DNA from: an uncultured Verrucomicrobia subdivision 3 bacterium
Lineage (GTDB): Bacteria; Verrucomicrobiota; Verrucomicrobiia; Limisphaerales; UBA11358
Assembly (NCBI GenBank): GCA_903858275.1
Contig: CAIOIC010000089.1
Location: forward strand, 1-64,000
DNA length: 64,000 nt
Direction of reading: 5' to 3'
Shown piece after piece: positions 9,905 to 16,753 of this stretch. The notes below the pieces were generated by a model. That model saw only the letters and a list, made by a program, of their open reading frames with translations. It did not search any database and was not told where the DNA came from. Each line of letters starts with the position of its first letter. Positions within the stretch are counted from its first letter, which is position 1. A program made the translations under genes and the position numbers.

Positions 9905-10942
9905 GTGACTGATTCCGCCGCGCCCAATCCGATTCCGCACCAACGCCGCAAGCGTTATGCCGGCAAAAACCCGCGCCGCTTCGAGGATAAATACAAAGAA
10001 CTTAGCCGCGATCCGGAAACGATTGCCAAAGTTATCGCCTCCGGCAAAACGCCCGTCGGCACGCACCGACCCATCATGGTCGCGGAGATTCTGAAGGTCC
10101 TTTCGCCCCGGCCCGGCGATTTCGCCGCCGACTGCACGCTCGGCTATGGCGGTCATGCACAGGAAATCCTCGCGAAGATATTGCCCGGCGGAAGATTGCT
10201 TGGCCTCGACACCGACCCGGTGGAATTGCCGAAAACCGAGGCGCGGCTGAGGGCGATTGGCTTCGACGAAAAAGTTTTTCCTGCGCACCGCACCAACTTT
10301 GCCAGCCTGCCGCAGGTTCTCGCCGCCAAAAATCTGGCCGGCGCGGATTTAATTTTAGCCGATCTCGGTGTTTCCTCGATGCAGATAGACGATCCGGCGC
10401 GCGGCTTTTCCGTGAAACACAACGGTCCGCTCGACATGCGGATGAATCCGCAGCGCAGCCAGTCGGCGGCCGCATTGCTGCAAAAAATCAAACCGGCCGC
10501 GCTAGCGGAAATGCTGGTGGATTTTTCCGATGAGCCGAACGCGACCACGCTCGCGCCGCTGCTTGCGGGAAAAAGTTTTGCGACCACGCTGGAACTGGCC
10601 GCCGCCGTGCGCGCCGCGCTGCCGCGACTGGGCAAGGAAGATTCCGATCTGACCGTGCGCCGCGTGTTTCAGGCATTGCGCATCGCGGTGAACGATGAGT
10701 TTTCCGCTTTGGAAACTTTTCTGCGCAATTTGCCGGCGTGCCTGAAACCCGGCGGACGCGCGGCGATCCTGACCTTTCATTCCGGCGAAGACCGGCGCGT
10801 GAAAAAGGCTTTTGACGACGGATTCAACCTTGGAAGCTACTCGGAAATTTCAAGGGAAGTGTTGCAACCAACATCAGAAGAACAACATTCCAACCCGCGT
10901 TCCGCCCCGGCCAAACTGCGTTGGGCGCGAAGGGCAAACTGA
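9905..10942 (+). CDS. rsmH: 16S rRNA (cytosine(1402)-N4)-methyltransferase RsmH
   Basis: SAM-dependent methyltransferase that modifies C1402 in the decoding centre of 16S rRNA. Diagnostic segments are HRPIMVAEILKVL, the SAM-binding DCTLGYGGHAQEIL, ADLGVSSMQIDDPARGFS, DMRMNP, and the C-terminal RVFQALRIAVNDE and FHSGEDRRVKKAF. The 345-residue length is slightly above the usual 310, because of a basic N-terminal extension of about 50 residues (HQRRKRYAGKNPRRF) before the core. It starts with GTG at 9905. It stands outside a dcw (division and cell wall) cluster; the next gene, infA, is convergent. Confidence 0.95.
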   Translation: MTDSAAPNPIPHQRRKRYAGKNPRRFEDKYKELSRDPETIAKVIASGKTPVGTHRPIMVAEILKVLSPRPGDFAADCTLGYGGHAQEILAKILPGGRLLGLDTDPVELPKTEARLRAIGFDEKVFPAHRTNFASLPQVLAAKNLAGADLILADLGVSSMQIDDPARGFSVKHNGPLDMRMNPQRSQSAAALLQKIKPAALAEMLVDFSDEPNATTLAPLLAGKSFATTLELAAAVRAALPRLGKEDSDLTVRRVFQALRIAVNDEFSALETFLRNLPACLKPGGRAAILTFHSGEDRRVKKAFDDGFNLGSYSEISREVLQPTSEEQHSNPRSAPAKLRWARRAN

Positions 10943-10954
10943 GAGAAGGAAAAA

Positions 10955-11182
10955 TTACCGCAGCCGCCAGGTGATGCGCGCCTTGCTCAAGTCATACGGC
11001 GACATCTCCATTTTTACCCGGTCACCAATGGTAAGACGAACCCAGCGTTTGCGCATCTTGCCGCAGATGGTGGCGAGCACGACGTGCTTGTTGTCGAGTT
11101 CGACGCGGAACATCGTGCCGGGCAGGACGGTAGTAACGACCCCTTCGACTTCAATATGTTCTTCTTTGCTGGGAGCTTTCAT
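10955..11182 (-). CDS. infA: Translation initiation factor IF-1
   Basis: A 75-residue single OB-fold protein, the normal size for IF-1, which binds the A site of the 30S subunit during initiation. The family signature is intact: [19 protein letters not shown], the [13 protein letters not shown] loop, and [26 protein letters not shown] at the end (positions 40-74). The basic KMRKRW loop and the GD turn of the OB fold are present. It is a lone gene here, on the minus strand between rsmH and an RRM protein gene, instead of in a ribosomal protein operon. It starts at ATG 11182. Confidence 0.97.
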   Translation of the reverse strand: MKAPSKEEHIEVEGVVTTVLPGTMFRVELDNKHVVLATICGKMRKRWVRLTIGDRVKMEMSPYDLSKARITWRLR

Positions 11183-11218
11183 GTCGGACGCGACGGAATG
11201 AAATTTCGAAAATGAAAA

Positions 11219-11247
11219 GGCGGGGTTCGGGTTCGCCGAACCCCGCC
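11219..11247 (-). terminator. Rho-independent terminator after the RRM gene
   Basis: A perfect 12-bp GC-rich stem (GGCGGGGTTCGG, 11219-11230, pairing with 11236-11247) closes a 5-base loop. Read on the minus strand it is followed by TTTTCATTTTC. It lies 24 bases after the stop of the RRM gene and 36 bases upstream of infA, so it separates the two transcription units. Confidence 0.8.
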
Positions 11248-11271
11248 GTGAAATCCTTGCTTTAGGCCGGA

Positions 11272-11598
11272 TTAATAGCGATTACGACCGCCGCCGCCGC
11301 CGCCGCCGCCGAATTCACGGCGACCGCCGCCGCCGCCAGCCGGACGCTCTTCGCGCGGGCGGGCAACATTAACCGTAAGGGCGCGACCGTCCATGTCCTT
11401 GCCGTTCATGCCTTCGATAGCTTTCTGGGCTTCTTCGGCGCTGCTCATGGTCACGAAACCAAAGCCACGGGGGCGATTGGTCATGCGATCCATCATCAGG
11501 TTGGTTTCGGTGACGGTCCCGAACTGCGCAAAAGCGTCGTTCAGGTCGTTTTCAGTGGTATTGAAGGAAAGATTTCCTACGAATAATTTATTGCTCAT
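11272..11598 (-). CDS. Small RRM (RNA recognition motif) glycine-rich protein
   Basis: A 108-residue RNA-binding protein with one RRM (residues 2-80) and a glycine/arginine-rich tail ([15 protein letters not shown]). The RNP2 motif (KLFVGNLSF) and the RNP1 motif (RGFGFVTM) are both intact. Such bacterial proteins resemble cyanobacterial Rbp and plant glycine-rich proteins and are often cold-induced; that is family knowledge, not shown here. ATG 11598 is chosen because it places RNP2 at residue 4. The long upstream gap has a short palindrome (CCCGAA-C-TTCGGG, 11644-11656) that could lie in the 5' UTR. The neighbours infA, a DEAD-box helicase and a J-domain gene suggest an RNA and stress theme. 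Confidence 0.92.
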   Translation of the reverse strand: MSNKLFVGNLSFNTTENDLNDAFAQFGTVTETNLMMDRMTNRPRGFGFVTMSSAEEAQKAIEGMNGKDMDGRALTVNVARPREERPAGGGGGRREFGGGGGGGGRNRY

Positions 11599-11842
11599 GT
11601 GATGTAATACTGTCCGACAAACCGTAACTTTCCACAGACTGTTCCCGAACTTCGGGTCTAAAATCATCACTGAAACAAGTTCACTTGAAGATTCACCATG
11701 CCTTGAAAGAGACTAGCTATCTTACAGACGCCTGTAACATGACAGGTATCGCCACAATAGCAACATCTATCTCCAGATAACTTTTGTTGGGAAAATACGC
11801 GCGGCCGGCACGGGTTTGCGATTGAATGAATCTAACAACAGT

Positions 11843-11935
11843 TATTTACAATCGCCTCGCCAGCCACCATGATGCCTACACCCCTGCGGAGAAACTTCCA
11901 TTCCGCAGGCCAGTAAATCCAATAAAACAAAAACT
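11843..11935 (+). promoter_or_regulatory. Conserved leader, copy A, of the Lys-rich micro-gene
   Basis: This stretch aligns with 14678-14772, upstream of the second micro-gene. Shared blocks, in the same order, are TTTACAATC, GCCAGCCA, CGGAGAAACTTCCAT and CCGCAGGC, followed by an A-rich run to the ATG. In this copy CCTGCGGA (11883-11890) pairs perfectly with 11902-11909 around an 11-base loop that is itself conserved. TACAAT could be a -10 box, which would make the rest a structured 5' UTR of about 80 nt. I do not recognise it as a known riboswitch class. Confidence 0.6.
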
Positions 11936-12004
11936 ATGGCTAAAAAAGCTAAAGTCAAAAGCGCGGCTAAAAAGAAACCCGCGGCCAAAAAGAAAAAGAA
12001 GTAG
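11936..12004 (+). CDS. Lys/Ala-rich micro-protein, 22 residues (copy A)
   Basis: A tiny reading frame, ATG 11936 to TAG 12002-12004, encoding MAKKAKVKSAAKKKPAAKKK plus two more lysines. It resembles the Lys/Ala/Pro tails of histone H1-like proteins, so nucleic-acid binding is a reasonable inference. The case for a real gene is its context: the leader and the 3' hairpin both recur around the second Lys-rich micro-gene at 14773, while the peptides themselves differ. It could also be a decoding-optional part of a small RNA. Confidence 0.55.
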   Translation: MAKKAKVKSAAKKKPAAKKKKK

Positions 12005-12010
12005 TCACTA

Positions 12011-12043
12011 CTGTCTCTCCTGACCCAAAATCAGGAGAGACAG
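12011..12043 (+). terminator. Stem-loop after micro-gene A
   Basis: A perfect 13-bp stem (CTGTCTCTCCTGA at 12011-12023 with 12031-12043) around a 7-base loop. Its core GTCTCTCC/GGAGAGAC and the following CTTCT are repeated at 14907-14940 after the second micro-gene. There is no U-tract, so it may be a processing or stability element instead of a classic terminator. It also lies just 20 bases upstream of the next gene at 12064. Confidence 0.6.
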
Positions 12044-12063
12044 GCTTCTCCCCGAAAATCCCC

Positions 12064-12288
12064 ATGGCGCTCAAGCTTCAACAAGGGCAGGTCTGGAAAC
12101 ACGGCGACGAATTTATCCGCATCGTCCAGCTCGCGCGTCTCGAAGTCGGTTACAAAGTGGTGAAGAATCTCAAGTCCGGCAGCGGCGAACACCACCACAC
12201 GAGCAAAAAAGATTTTTGTCGCCTGCTCAAATCCTGCACGCTGCTGGCGTCCAAACCGGTTGAAGCTCTCCCGCTGGAAACAGTTTAG
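12064..12288 (+). CDS. Small conserved hypothetical protein
   Basis: A 74-residue soluble protein of unknown function beginning MALKLQQGQVWKHGDEFIRI and containing a charged middle (KNLKSGSGEHHHTSKKDF). I recall similar short proteins (LQQGQVWK...FIRIVQL...HHHT.KK.FCRL) in Verrucomicrobiota, but know no function. It has no signal peptide or membrane helix. A His cluster at residues 42-45 and two Cys (about 51 and 57) might bind metal, which is speculation. It starts 20 bases after the hairpin of micro-gene A and could share its transcript. Confidence 0.75.
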   Translation: MALKLQQGQVWKHGDEFIRIVQLARLEVGYKVVKNLKSGSGEHHHTSKKDFCRLLKSCTLLASKPVEALPLETV

Positions 12289-12371
12289 CAATCTCCCTGC
12301 GGCAGTTGGAAGTTTCTGCCTGCTTTTCCTGATTTTGATTTTTGAGCGGTTTGAATGTAACTTGTGGTGAG

Positions 12372-12530
12372 ATGAATTCAGACTTGTTCAAGTTTGCATC
12401 TGAAATCTGGCAGCGCCAACCAATCATAATCGTGCTGCTGCTAGGTGGGTTTGTGATTTTCGTCCTGCTGGTCACAGACGCTTACCGCCATCGGAAAATG
12501 CAAAAGGGCCGCCATAAACGGCTGCATTAA
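12372..12530 (+). CDS. Small one-helix membrane protein
   Basis: A 52-residue protein with one clear transmembrane segment (PIIIVLLLGGFVIFVLLVTD, about residues 17-36) followed by a strongly basic tail (RHRKMQKGRHKR). The positive tail predicts an N-out, C-in orientation. ATG 12372 follows GGTGAG, a plausible ribosome-binding site. No family is recognised. It is convergent with the helicase gene, with a 40-base gap. Confidence 0.55.
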   Translation: MNSDLFKFASEIWQRQPIIIVLLLGGFVIFVLLVTDAYRHRKMQKGRHKRLH

Positions 12531-12570
12531 TAAACCACCGGTTATCCAAAAGTTCCGCAAGACTAACAAC

Positions 12571-13842
12571 TCACCGACGCCAACGTCGTTGACCTGATTG
12601 CTCCTGCCGAGGCTGACCGCCTTGATGTTGTGGCCGCTGCGGACGGCTTTGATTCCTCGGTTGCGAAAAATGCCGACCTTCTTCCGCCGGATTATAAGGC
12701 GGAGCGGCGGCGGTATAGTTAAATCCTTCCGCCTTCTTCCGCACGATGCCACGGCCGATGAAGCGTTCCAGCGCGCGCAACTCGGCATTGTCTTCGTTCG
12801 TCACGAAGCTGATCGCATCGCCAATCTGGTTCGCGCGACCGGTGCGGCCGATGCGGTGGATGTAATCCTCCACATGCATTGGAAAATCGTAGTTCACGAC
12901 ATGTGAGATGCCGTCCACGTCAATGCCCCGCGCCGCGATGTCCGTTGCCACCAGCACCCGCACCGCGCCATCCTTGAAATCTTTCAACGCCTTCAGCCGC
13001 TGGTTCTGCGAGCGGTTCGAATGTAGCGTCGCGCAGCGCACGCCCTTTTGCTCCAGTTGTCGCGCGAGCCGGTCAGCGGCGTGCTTCATGCGCGAAAAAA
13101 TGAGCACCATGTCCATCTGCGGATCTTGCAGCAGATGTAGCAGGAGCGACGTCTTCAGATGCTTCGGCACTTCATAGACGAACTGCGTCACCGTCTCGGC
13201 GGGATTCGCACGGCGGCCAATCTGCACCACTTTCGGCGCGCGCTGAAATTCATGCGTGAGCGATTCGATCTCTTTCGACAGCGTCGCCGAGAACATCAAC
13301 GTCTGCCGCTGCTTCGGCAGCGCCTGCACAATGCGCCGGATGGATGGCAGGAAACCCATGTCCAACATCCGGTCCGCCTCGTCCAGCACAAGATGTTTCA
13401 ACTGCGAAAAATCAGCGGCACGTTGCCCCATCAAATCCAGCAAACGCCCCGGACACGCCACGACCACATCCGTGCCCGAACGCAACGCGCGAATTTGCGG
13501 CTGTTCGCCCACACCGCCAAAAACCGTAGACACCGTCAGCGGCAGATGTTTTGCATAAGCCTTGATGTTTTCCTCTATCTGCACCACCAACTCGCGCGTT
13601 GGCGCGATGACCAAAACTTTGGTGCCCCGGCGCGGATTCGGCGGCAGCGCGGCCAGCTTCGTGAGGATGGGCAGCGTGAACGCCGCCGTCTTGCCCGTGC
13701 CCGTCTGCGCGATGCCGATGAGATCGTGGCCCGCAATGATCGGCGGGATGGCGGCCGTCTGGATCGGCGTCGGTTCGGTGTAACCGGCTTCCGAAACGGC
13801 ACGCAATATTTTGGCATCGAGGCCAAGCACTTGGAATGACAT
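12571..13842 (-). CDS. DEAD-box ATP-dependent RNA helicase (RhlE-like)
   Basis: A 423-residue superfamily 2 RNA helicase. The motifs are in order: Q motif (GYTEPTPIQ), motif I AQTGTGKT, Ia PTRELVVQ, II DEAD (VLDEADRML), III SAT, IV LIFSRMKH, V ATDIAARGID and VI HRIGRTGR. The tail after residue 380 is Gln/Arg/Pro-rich (QPRNQSRPQRPQHQGG), typical of RhlE-type proteins, and probably helps RNA binding. Such helicases act in ribosome assembly and cold adaptation. It is divergent from the J-domain gene across 85 bases and near infA and an RRM gene, which fits an RNA-remodelling role. It starts at ATG 13842. Confidence 0.95.
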   Translation of the reverse strand: MSFQVLGLDAKILRAVSEAGYTEPTPIQTAAIPPIIAGHDLIGIAQTGTGKTAAFTLPILTKLAALPPNPRRGTKVLVIAPTRELVVQIEENIKAYAKHLPLTVSTVFGGVGEQPQIRALRSGTDVVVACPGRLLDLMGQRAADFSQLKHLVLDEADRMLDMGFLPSIRRIVQALPKQRQTLMFSATLSKEIESLTHEFQRAPKVVQIGRRANPAETVTQFVYEVPKHLKTSLLLHLLQDPQMDMVLIFSRMKHAADRLARQLEQKGVRCATLHSNRSQNQRLKALKDFKDGAVRVLVATDIAARGIDVDGISHVVNYDFPMHVEDYIHRIGRTGRANQIGDAISFVTNEDNAELRALERFIGRGIVRKKAEGFNYTAAAPPYNPAEEGRHFSQPRNQSRPQRPQHQGGQPRQEQSGQRRWRR

Positions 13843-13927
13843 AGCCGACTATTATAACAGACATTGAAGCAATAGCACGCAATTAACTGGATGGCGTGCC
13901 GCTGGGAAATCCCCTAACTTCGCCGCA

Positions 13928-14665
13928 TTGAAATCAGCCATACCAGACCATTATGCCACGCTCGGCCTGCACCAACGCTGCACCGACATGCAAATCCGCG
14001 CCGCCTACCGCGCGCTCACAAAGCAGCACCATCCCGATGTCAACGGCGGCTCGCGCGAAGCGCTGGCACAAACGCAGGCACTAAATGCCGCCCACGAAAC
14101 CTTGAGCAACCCCGAACGGCGCGCGGCCTACGACGCGGAGCTGGCCGAATCAAAAAAACCTTCCGCGCCGAAACGCACCGGCAATTTGTCCGGCAACCTT
14201 GCCAAAGAAGTTCACCTGCGCCTCGAAGAATTTCTGCGCGGCACCAAACTGGATGTCTGCGTCAACGACCCGGCCAATCCGGGCAGCAACGAAACCTACG
14301 AACTCATCGTGCCGCCGGACACCGCGCCGGGCACGCGGTTCAAACTTTCGCGAAGCGAACCATTTGGACACGGCTTTGTTTCAGTGCAGGTCAAGGCGCA
14401 TCCCGATTTCCGCTTCAAGCCGCGCGGCTCGGACTTGCGTTGTGACCTAAAAATCAAACCCGAACGCGCCGCGCAGGGCGGCACGGAAATGATTCGCGGG
14501 ATCACCGGCGCGATGCTGCGCGTGCCGATTCCGCGCGGTACGGCACGCAATGAAATCATTCGCATCCCAAACGAAGGTTTGCCCAAGCCGCGCGGCGGAC
14601 GCGGCGATTTGCTCGTGCGCATCACTTATCGCATCGAAGTCCGCATCCGTCGCGTCGGCAAATAA
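13928..14665 (+). CDS. DnaJ/CbpA-type J-domain co-chaperone
   Basis: A 245-residue Hsp40. Residues about 7-65 are a J domain with the HPD signature (KQHHPDVNGG) that stimulates DnaK ATPase. Residues about 95-240 are a DnaJ C-terminal substrate-binding domain (DFRFKPRGSDLRCDLKI, PNEGLPKPRGGRGDLLV). The Gly/Phe linker and the zinc-finger domain of true DnaJ are missing, so it is a CbpA-like form, and shorter than CbpA (about 300). The start is a TTG at 13928. The stop lies 13 bases before the second conserved micro-gene leader, so read-through into it is possible. Confidence 0.9.
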   Translation: MKSAIPDHYATLGLHQRCTDMQIRAAYRALTKQHHPDVNGGSREALAQTQALNAAHETLSNPERRAAYDAELAESKKPSAPKRTGNLSGNLAKEVHLRLEEFLRGTKLDVCVNDPANPGSNETYELIVPPDTAPGTRFKLSRSEPFGHGFVSVQVKAHPDFRFKPRGSDLRCDLKIKPERAAQGGTEMIRGITGAMLRVPIPRGTARNEIIRIPNEGLPKPRGGRGDLLVRITYRIEVRIRRVGK

Positions 14666-14677
14666 TCGGGTTCCGGC

Positions 14678-14772
14678 ATTTACAATCATCAGGCCAGCCA
14701 GCACGATAACCTTCCCTTCGGAGAAACTTCCATGCCGCAGGCGAGTCAAACCACAGAATCAAAATAAAAGTT
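14678..14772 (+). promoter_or_regulatory. Conserved leader, copy B, of the Lys-rich micro-gene
   Basis: Second copy of the leader at 11843-11935, with TTTACAATC, GCCAGCCA, CGGAGAAACTTCCAT and CCGCAGGC in the same order and at similar spacing, ending in an A-rich run and ATG. The hairpin arms are weaker here (CTTCGG with CCGCAG has one mismatch), but the loop AGAAACTTCCAT is unchanged. A conserved loop with variable arms suggests the loop itself is recognised. Confidence 0.6.
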
Positions 14773-14898
14773 ATGGGCGACAAATCCCCGAAAGCCAATC
14801 AGAAGAAGTCCGGCCAGAAAAATGCCAAAGCCAGCAGCGCCAACGCCAAGAAGAGCGCTGCCATCGTCAGCAAGCAGGCCGCCGGCAAGAAGAAATAG
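14773..14898 (+). CDS. Lys/Ser/Ala-rich micro-protein, 41 residues (copy B)
   Basis: ATG 14773 to TAG 14896-14898 encodes a 41-residue, highly basic, low-complexity peptide starting MGDKSPKANQKKSGQKNAKA and ending AAGKKK. I recall very similar peptides (xDKSPKANQKK...) annotated as small hypothetical proteins in many Verrucomicrobiota and other bacteria, so this is probably a real conserved gene. It has no hydrophobic segment; nucleic-acid or ribosome binding is inferred from charge alone. It shares leader and 3' hairpin with the 22-residue micro-gene at 11936. Confidence 0.7.
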   Translation: MGDKSPKANQKKSGQKNAKASSANAKKSAAIVSKQAAGKKK

Positions 14899-14906
14899 TC
14901 TTCCGC

Positions 14907-14940
14907 CCGTCTCTCCGGAAAATCAAATCTGGAGAGACGG
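14907..14940 (+). terminator. Stem-loop after micro-gene B
   Basis: A 10-bp perfect stem (CCGTCTCTCC, 14907-14916, with 14931-14940) around a 14-base A-rich loop, followed by ATCTTCT. Its GTCTCTCC/GGAGAGAC core is identical to the hairpin at 12011-12043. It sits between two convergent genes. Confidence 0.6.
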
Positions 14941-14957
14941 ATCTTCTGCACCGCAAA

Positions 14958-15761
14958 TCATTTTCCAGTTTCGCCGGGGTGCTCCTTAAAAAACTTCACG
15001 ATCAACGCTGGAGCAGCAGAATTAAACTGGTGTCCTCCCGGATAAATGAACGATACAAACGGCGTGCCGCTTTTTGACGGATAAAGAGTGCATTGCTTGC
15101 CCCACGGTTCGCCGGTGGCCGCGCAGTCATTGACTTTGCGCACGGCATCCATTGTCAATTTTTGCCACTCATATTTTACCAGCGGATCACTCTCACCCGC
15201 CAGATGCATCGCCGGCTTGGGTGAGAGTTGACCTGCGTATTTTGCCGCTGCCGCAGATGGCGCGACCGCCGCGAAAATATTTCCACGCGCAAGCCATAGC
15301 AGATAGGTGAAACCGCCGCCGTTAGAATGACCGGTGCTGTAAATCCGTTTCGTATCCACCTTGCAGTCCTGCTTGAGTCGCGTAAGAACGGTATCAAAGA
15401 ATTTGAGGTCGCGATCGCCCTGATTGCCCATAGCCGCCTGCCAGCCGGGTTTTTCCCCCTGCGGATCGGTGAGTTGGCCAGGCGTGTTCAGTCCCTGCAT
15501 ATAAACCACGATGGCTTCCGGCCAGTGGCGTTCAATGGCAAAACCGCGCGCCACCTGCCGCGCATTGCCACCGTGACCGTGAAAAACGAACACCACCGGC
15601 GTGCTGTTGTTTTTTGCCGAGGCCGGAACATAAATCCAAGCCGTGCGAGCGGCACCATCCACGGTAAAATCCATCTGCTGAAAACCATCCGCCGCCGCGC
15701 CCCGCGCAAACAAGCTCATGAACACCAGCACTGCGATCATCCAACGCCTTTGTCTTTGCAT
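14958..15761 (-). CDS. Secreted esterase, LpqC/PHB-depolymerase-like
   Basis: A 267-residue alpha/beta hydrolase with a signal peptide (WMIAVLVFMSLFARGAAA, residues 7-24). The oxyanion region is FVFHGHGGNARQVARGF, the nucleophile elbow is GHSNGGG (about residue 145), and the likely acid and histidine are Asp in GESDPLVKY and His in PGGHQF near the C-terminus. This matches the LpqC / polyhydroxybutyrate-depolymerase / feruloyl-esterase family (COG3509). The real substrate, polyester or feruloylated polysaccharide, cannot be told from sequence. It is divergent from a NIPSNAP gene across 121 bases. Confidence 0.88.
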   Translation of the reverse strand: MQRQRRWMIAVLVFMSLFARGAAADGFQQMDFTVDGAARTAWIYVPASAKNNSTPVVFVFHGHGGNARQVARGFAIERHWPEAIVVYMQGLNTPGQLTDPQGEKPGWQAAMGNQGDRDLKFFDTVLTRLKQDCKVDTKRIYSTGHSNGGGFTYLLWLARGNIFAAVAPSAAAAKYAGQLSPKPAMHLAGESDPLVKYEWQKLTMDAVRKVNDCAATGEPWGKQCTLYPSKSGTPFVSFIYPGGHQFNSAAPALIVKFFKEHPGETGK

Positions 15762-15882
15762 AATTCTTGAGACGCGAAGCGGGTGAATATGTTACCGAAA
15801 ACTACCGCCGCCTTTTACCTATACGACCGATCCTTTGAAAAATTGATTCGACTGGATTCGCCGAAATGACCAAATTCCTTCC

Positions 15883-16671
15883 ATGCACACACGCCTTTTC
15901 CTCCCCATCATCGCTGTATCAGCTTTCTTAACCGTTCTGCTCGGCCAAACCGGCCGTGTAACCGCTGCGGACTCGGACAAGCCGCAATATTACGAACTGC
16001 GGACTTACACAACCAAATCCGCCGAGCAGCAGCAACGCATCAACGATTATTGGCAACAAGCCGGAGTCCCCGCCTACAATCGCATCGGGGTTAAGCCCAT
16101 TGGTGTTTTCACGGAAATTCAGGATTCCCCTACCAATAAAATTTATGTGCTCATCCCCTGCGATTCAGCGGAAGCATTCGCGGCCATTCCCGCGAAGCTC
16201 GCCGCTGACAAGAATTACCAGAAAGCCGCCGCCGAATTTCTGAACGCTCCAAAAACCAACCCCGCTTACGAAAGCCTTCAAAGCTCCCTCCTCATGGCGT
16301 TTGATGGCATGAAGCATTTGGTCGTGCCGCCACCGGAGAAACGCCCCAACGTGTTTGAGCTGCGCACCTACATTAGCCCCAGTGAAAACACGGGCCTGAA
16401 CAAGATTAAAATGTTCGAAAGCGGCGAAATCACCGTGATGAAAGAAGTCGGACTCGCGCCGATTTTTTACGGACGAACCGTGATAGGTTCGCCGATGCCA
16501 AGCCTCGTTTACATGACGTGCGGCGAAGATATGGACGCCCACAAGAAACATTGGGCGGGGTTTGGGTCCGCACCCGTCTGGAAACAATTGAAGGACGACC
16601 CGCAATATAAAGACAACATGAACGGCATCATAAAGGCCATCCTAAAGCGCACTCCCGCCTCGCAGATTTAA
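15883..16671 (+). CDS. Exported tandem NIPSNAP-domain protein
   Basis: A 262-residue protein with a signal peptide (LFLPIIAVSAFLTVLLG, residues 5-21) and two NIPSNAP ferredoxin-like domains. The first begins at QYYELRTYTTKS (about 35) and the second at NVFELRTYISPS (about 160), so each domain opens with the same xELRTY strand. Exported NIPSNAP proteins are frequent in Planctomycetota and Verrucomicrobiota; their function is not established. It lies 82 bases upstream of a heparinase-like gene on the same strand, with which it may be co-expressed. Confidence 0.9.
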   Translation: MHTRLFLPIIAVSAFLTVLLGQTGRVTAADSDKPQYYELRTYTTKSAEQQQRINDYWQQAGVPAYNRIGVKPIGVFTEIQDSPTNKIYVLIPCDSAEAFAAIPAKLAADKNYQKAAAEFLNAPKTNPAYESLQSSLLMAFDGMKHLVVPPPEKRPNVFELRTYISPSENTGLNKIKMFESGEITVMKEVGLAPIFYGRTVIGSPMPSLVYMTCGEDMDAHKKHWAGFGSAPVWKQLKDDPQYKDNMNGIIKAILKRTPASQI

Positions 16672-16753
16672 CGGCTGTTGTTTGAGCACCCAATTTGGGA
16701 GAAGCGGAATTTAATTATAGGCCCTTGTAAACCCATTAAATCACCTTGCCCCC

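Noticed and set aside
14550-15077. A 175-codon plus-strand frame over the micro-gene B region
   Set aside because: It crosses the leader, micro-gene and hairpin in another frame and runs antisense into the esterase gene; composition is not protein-like.
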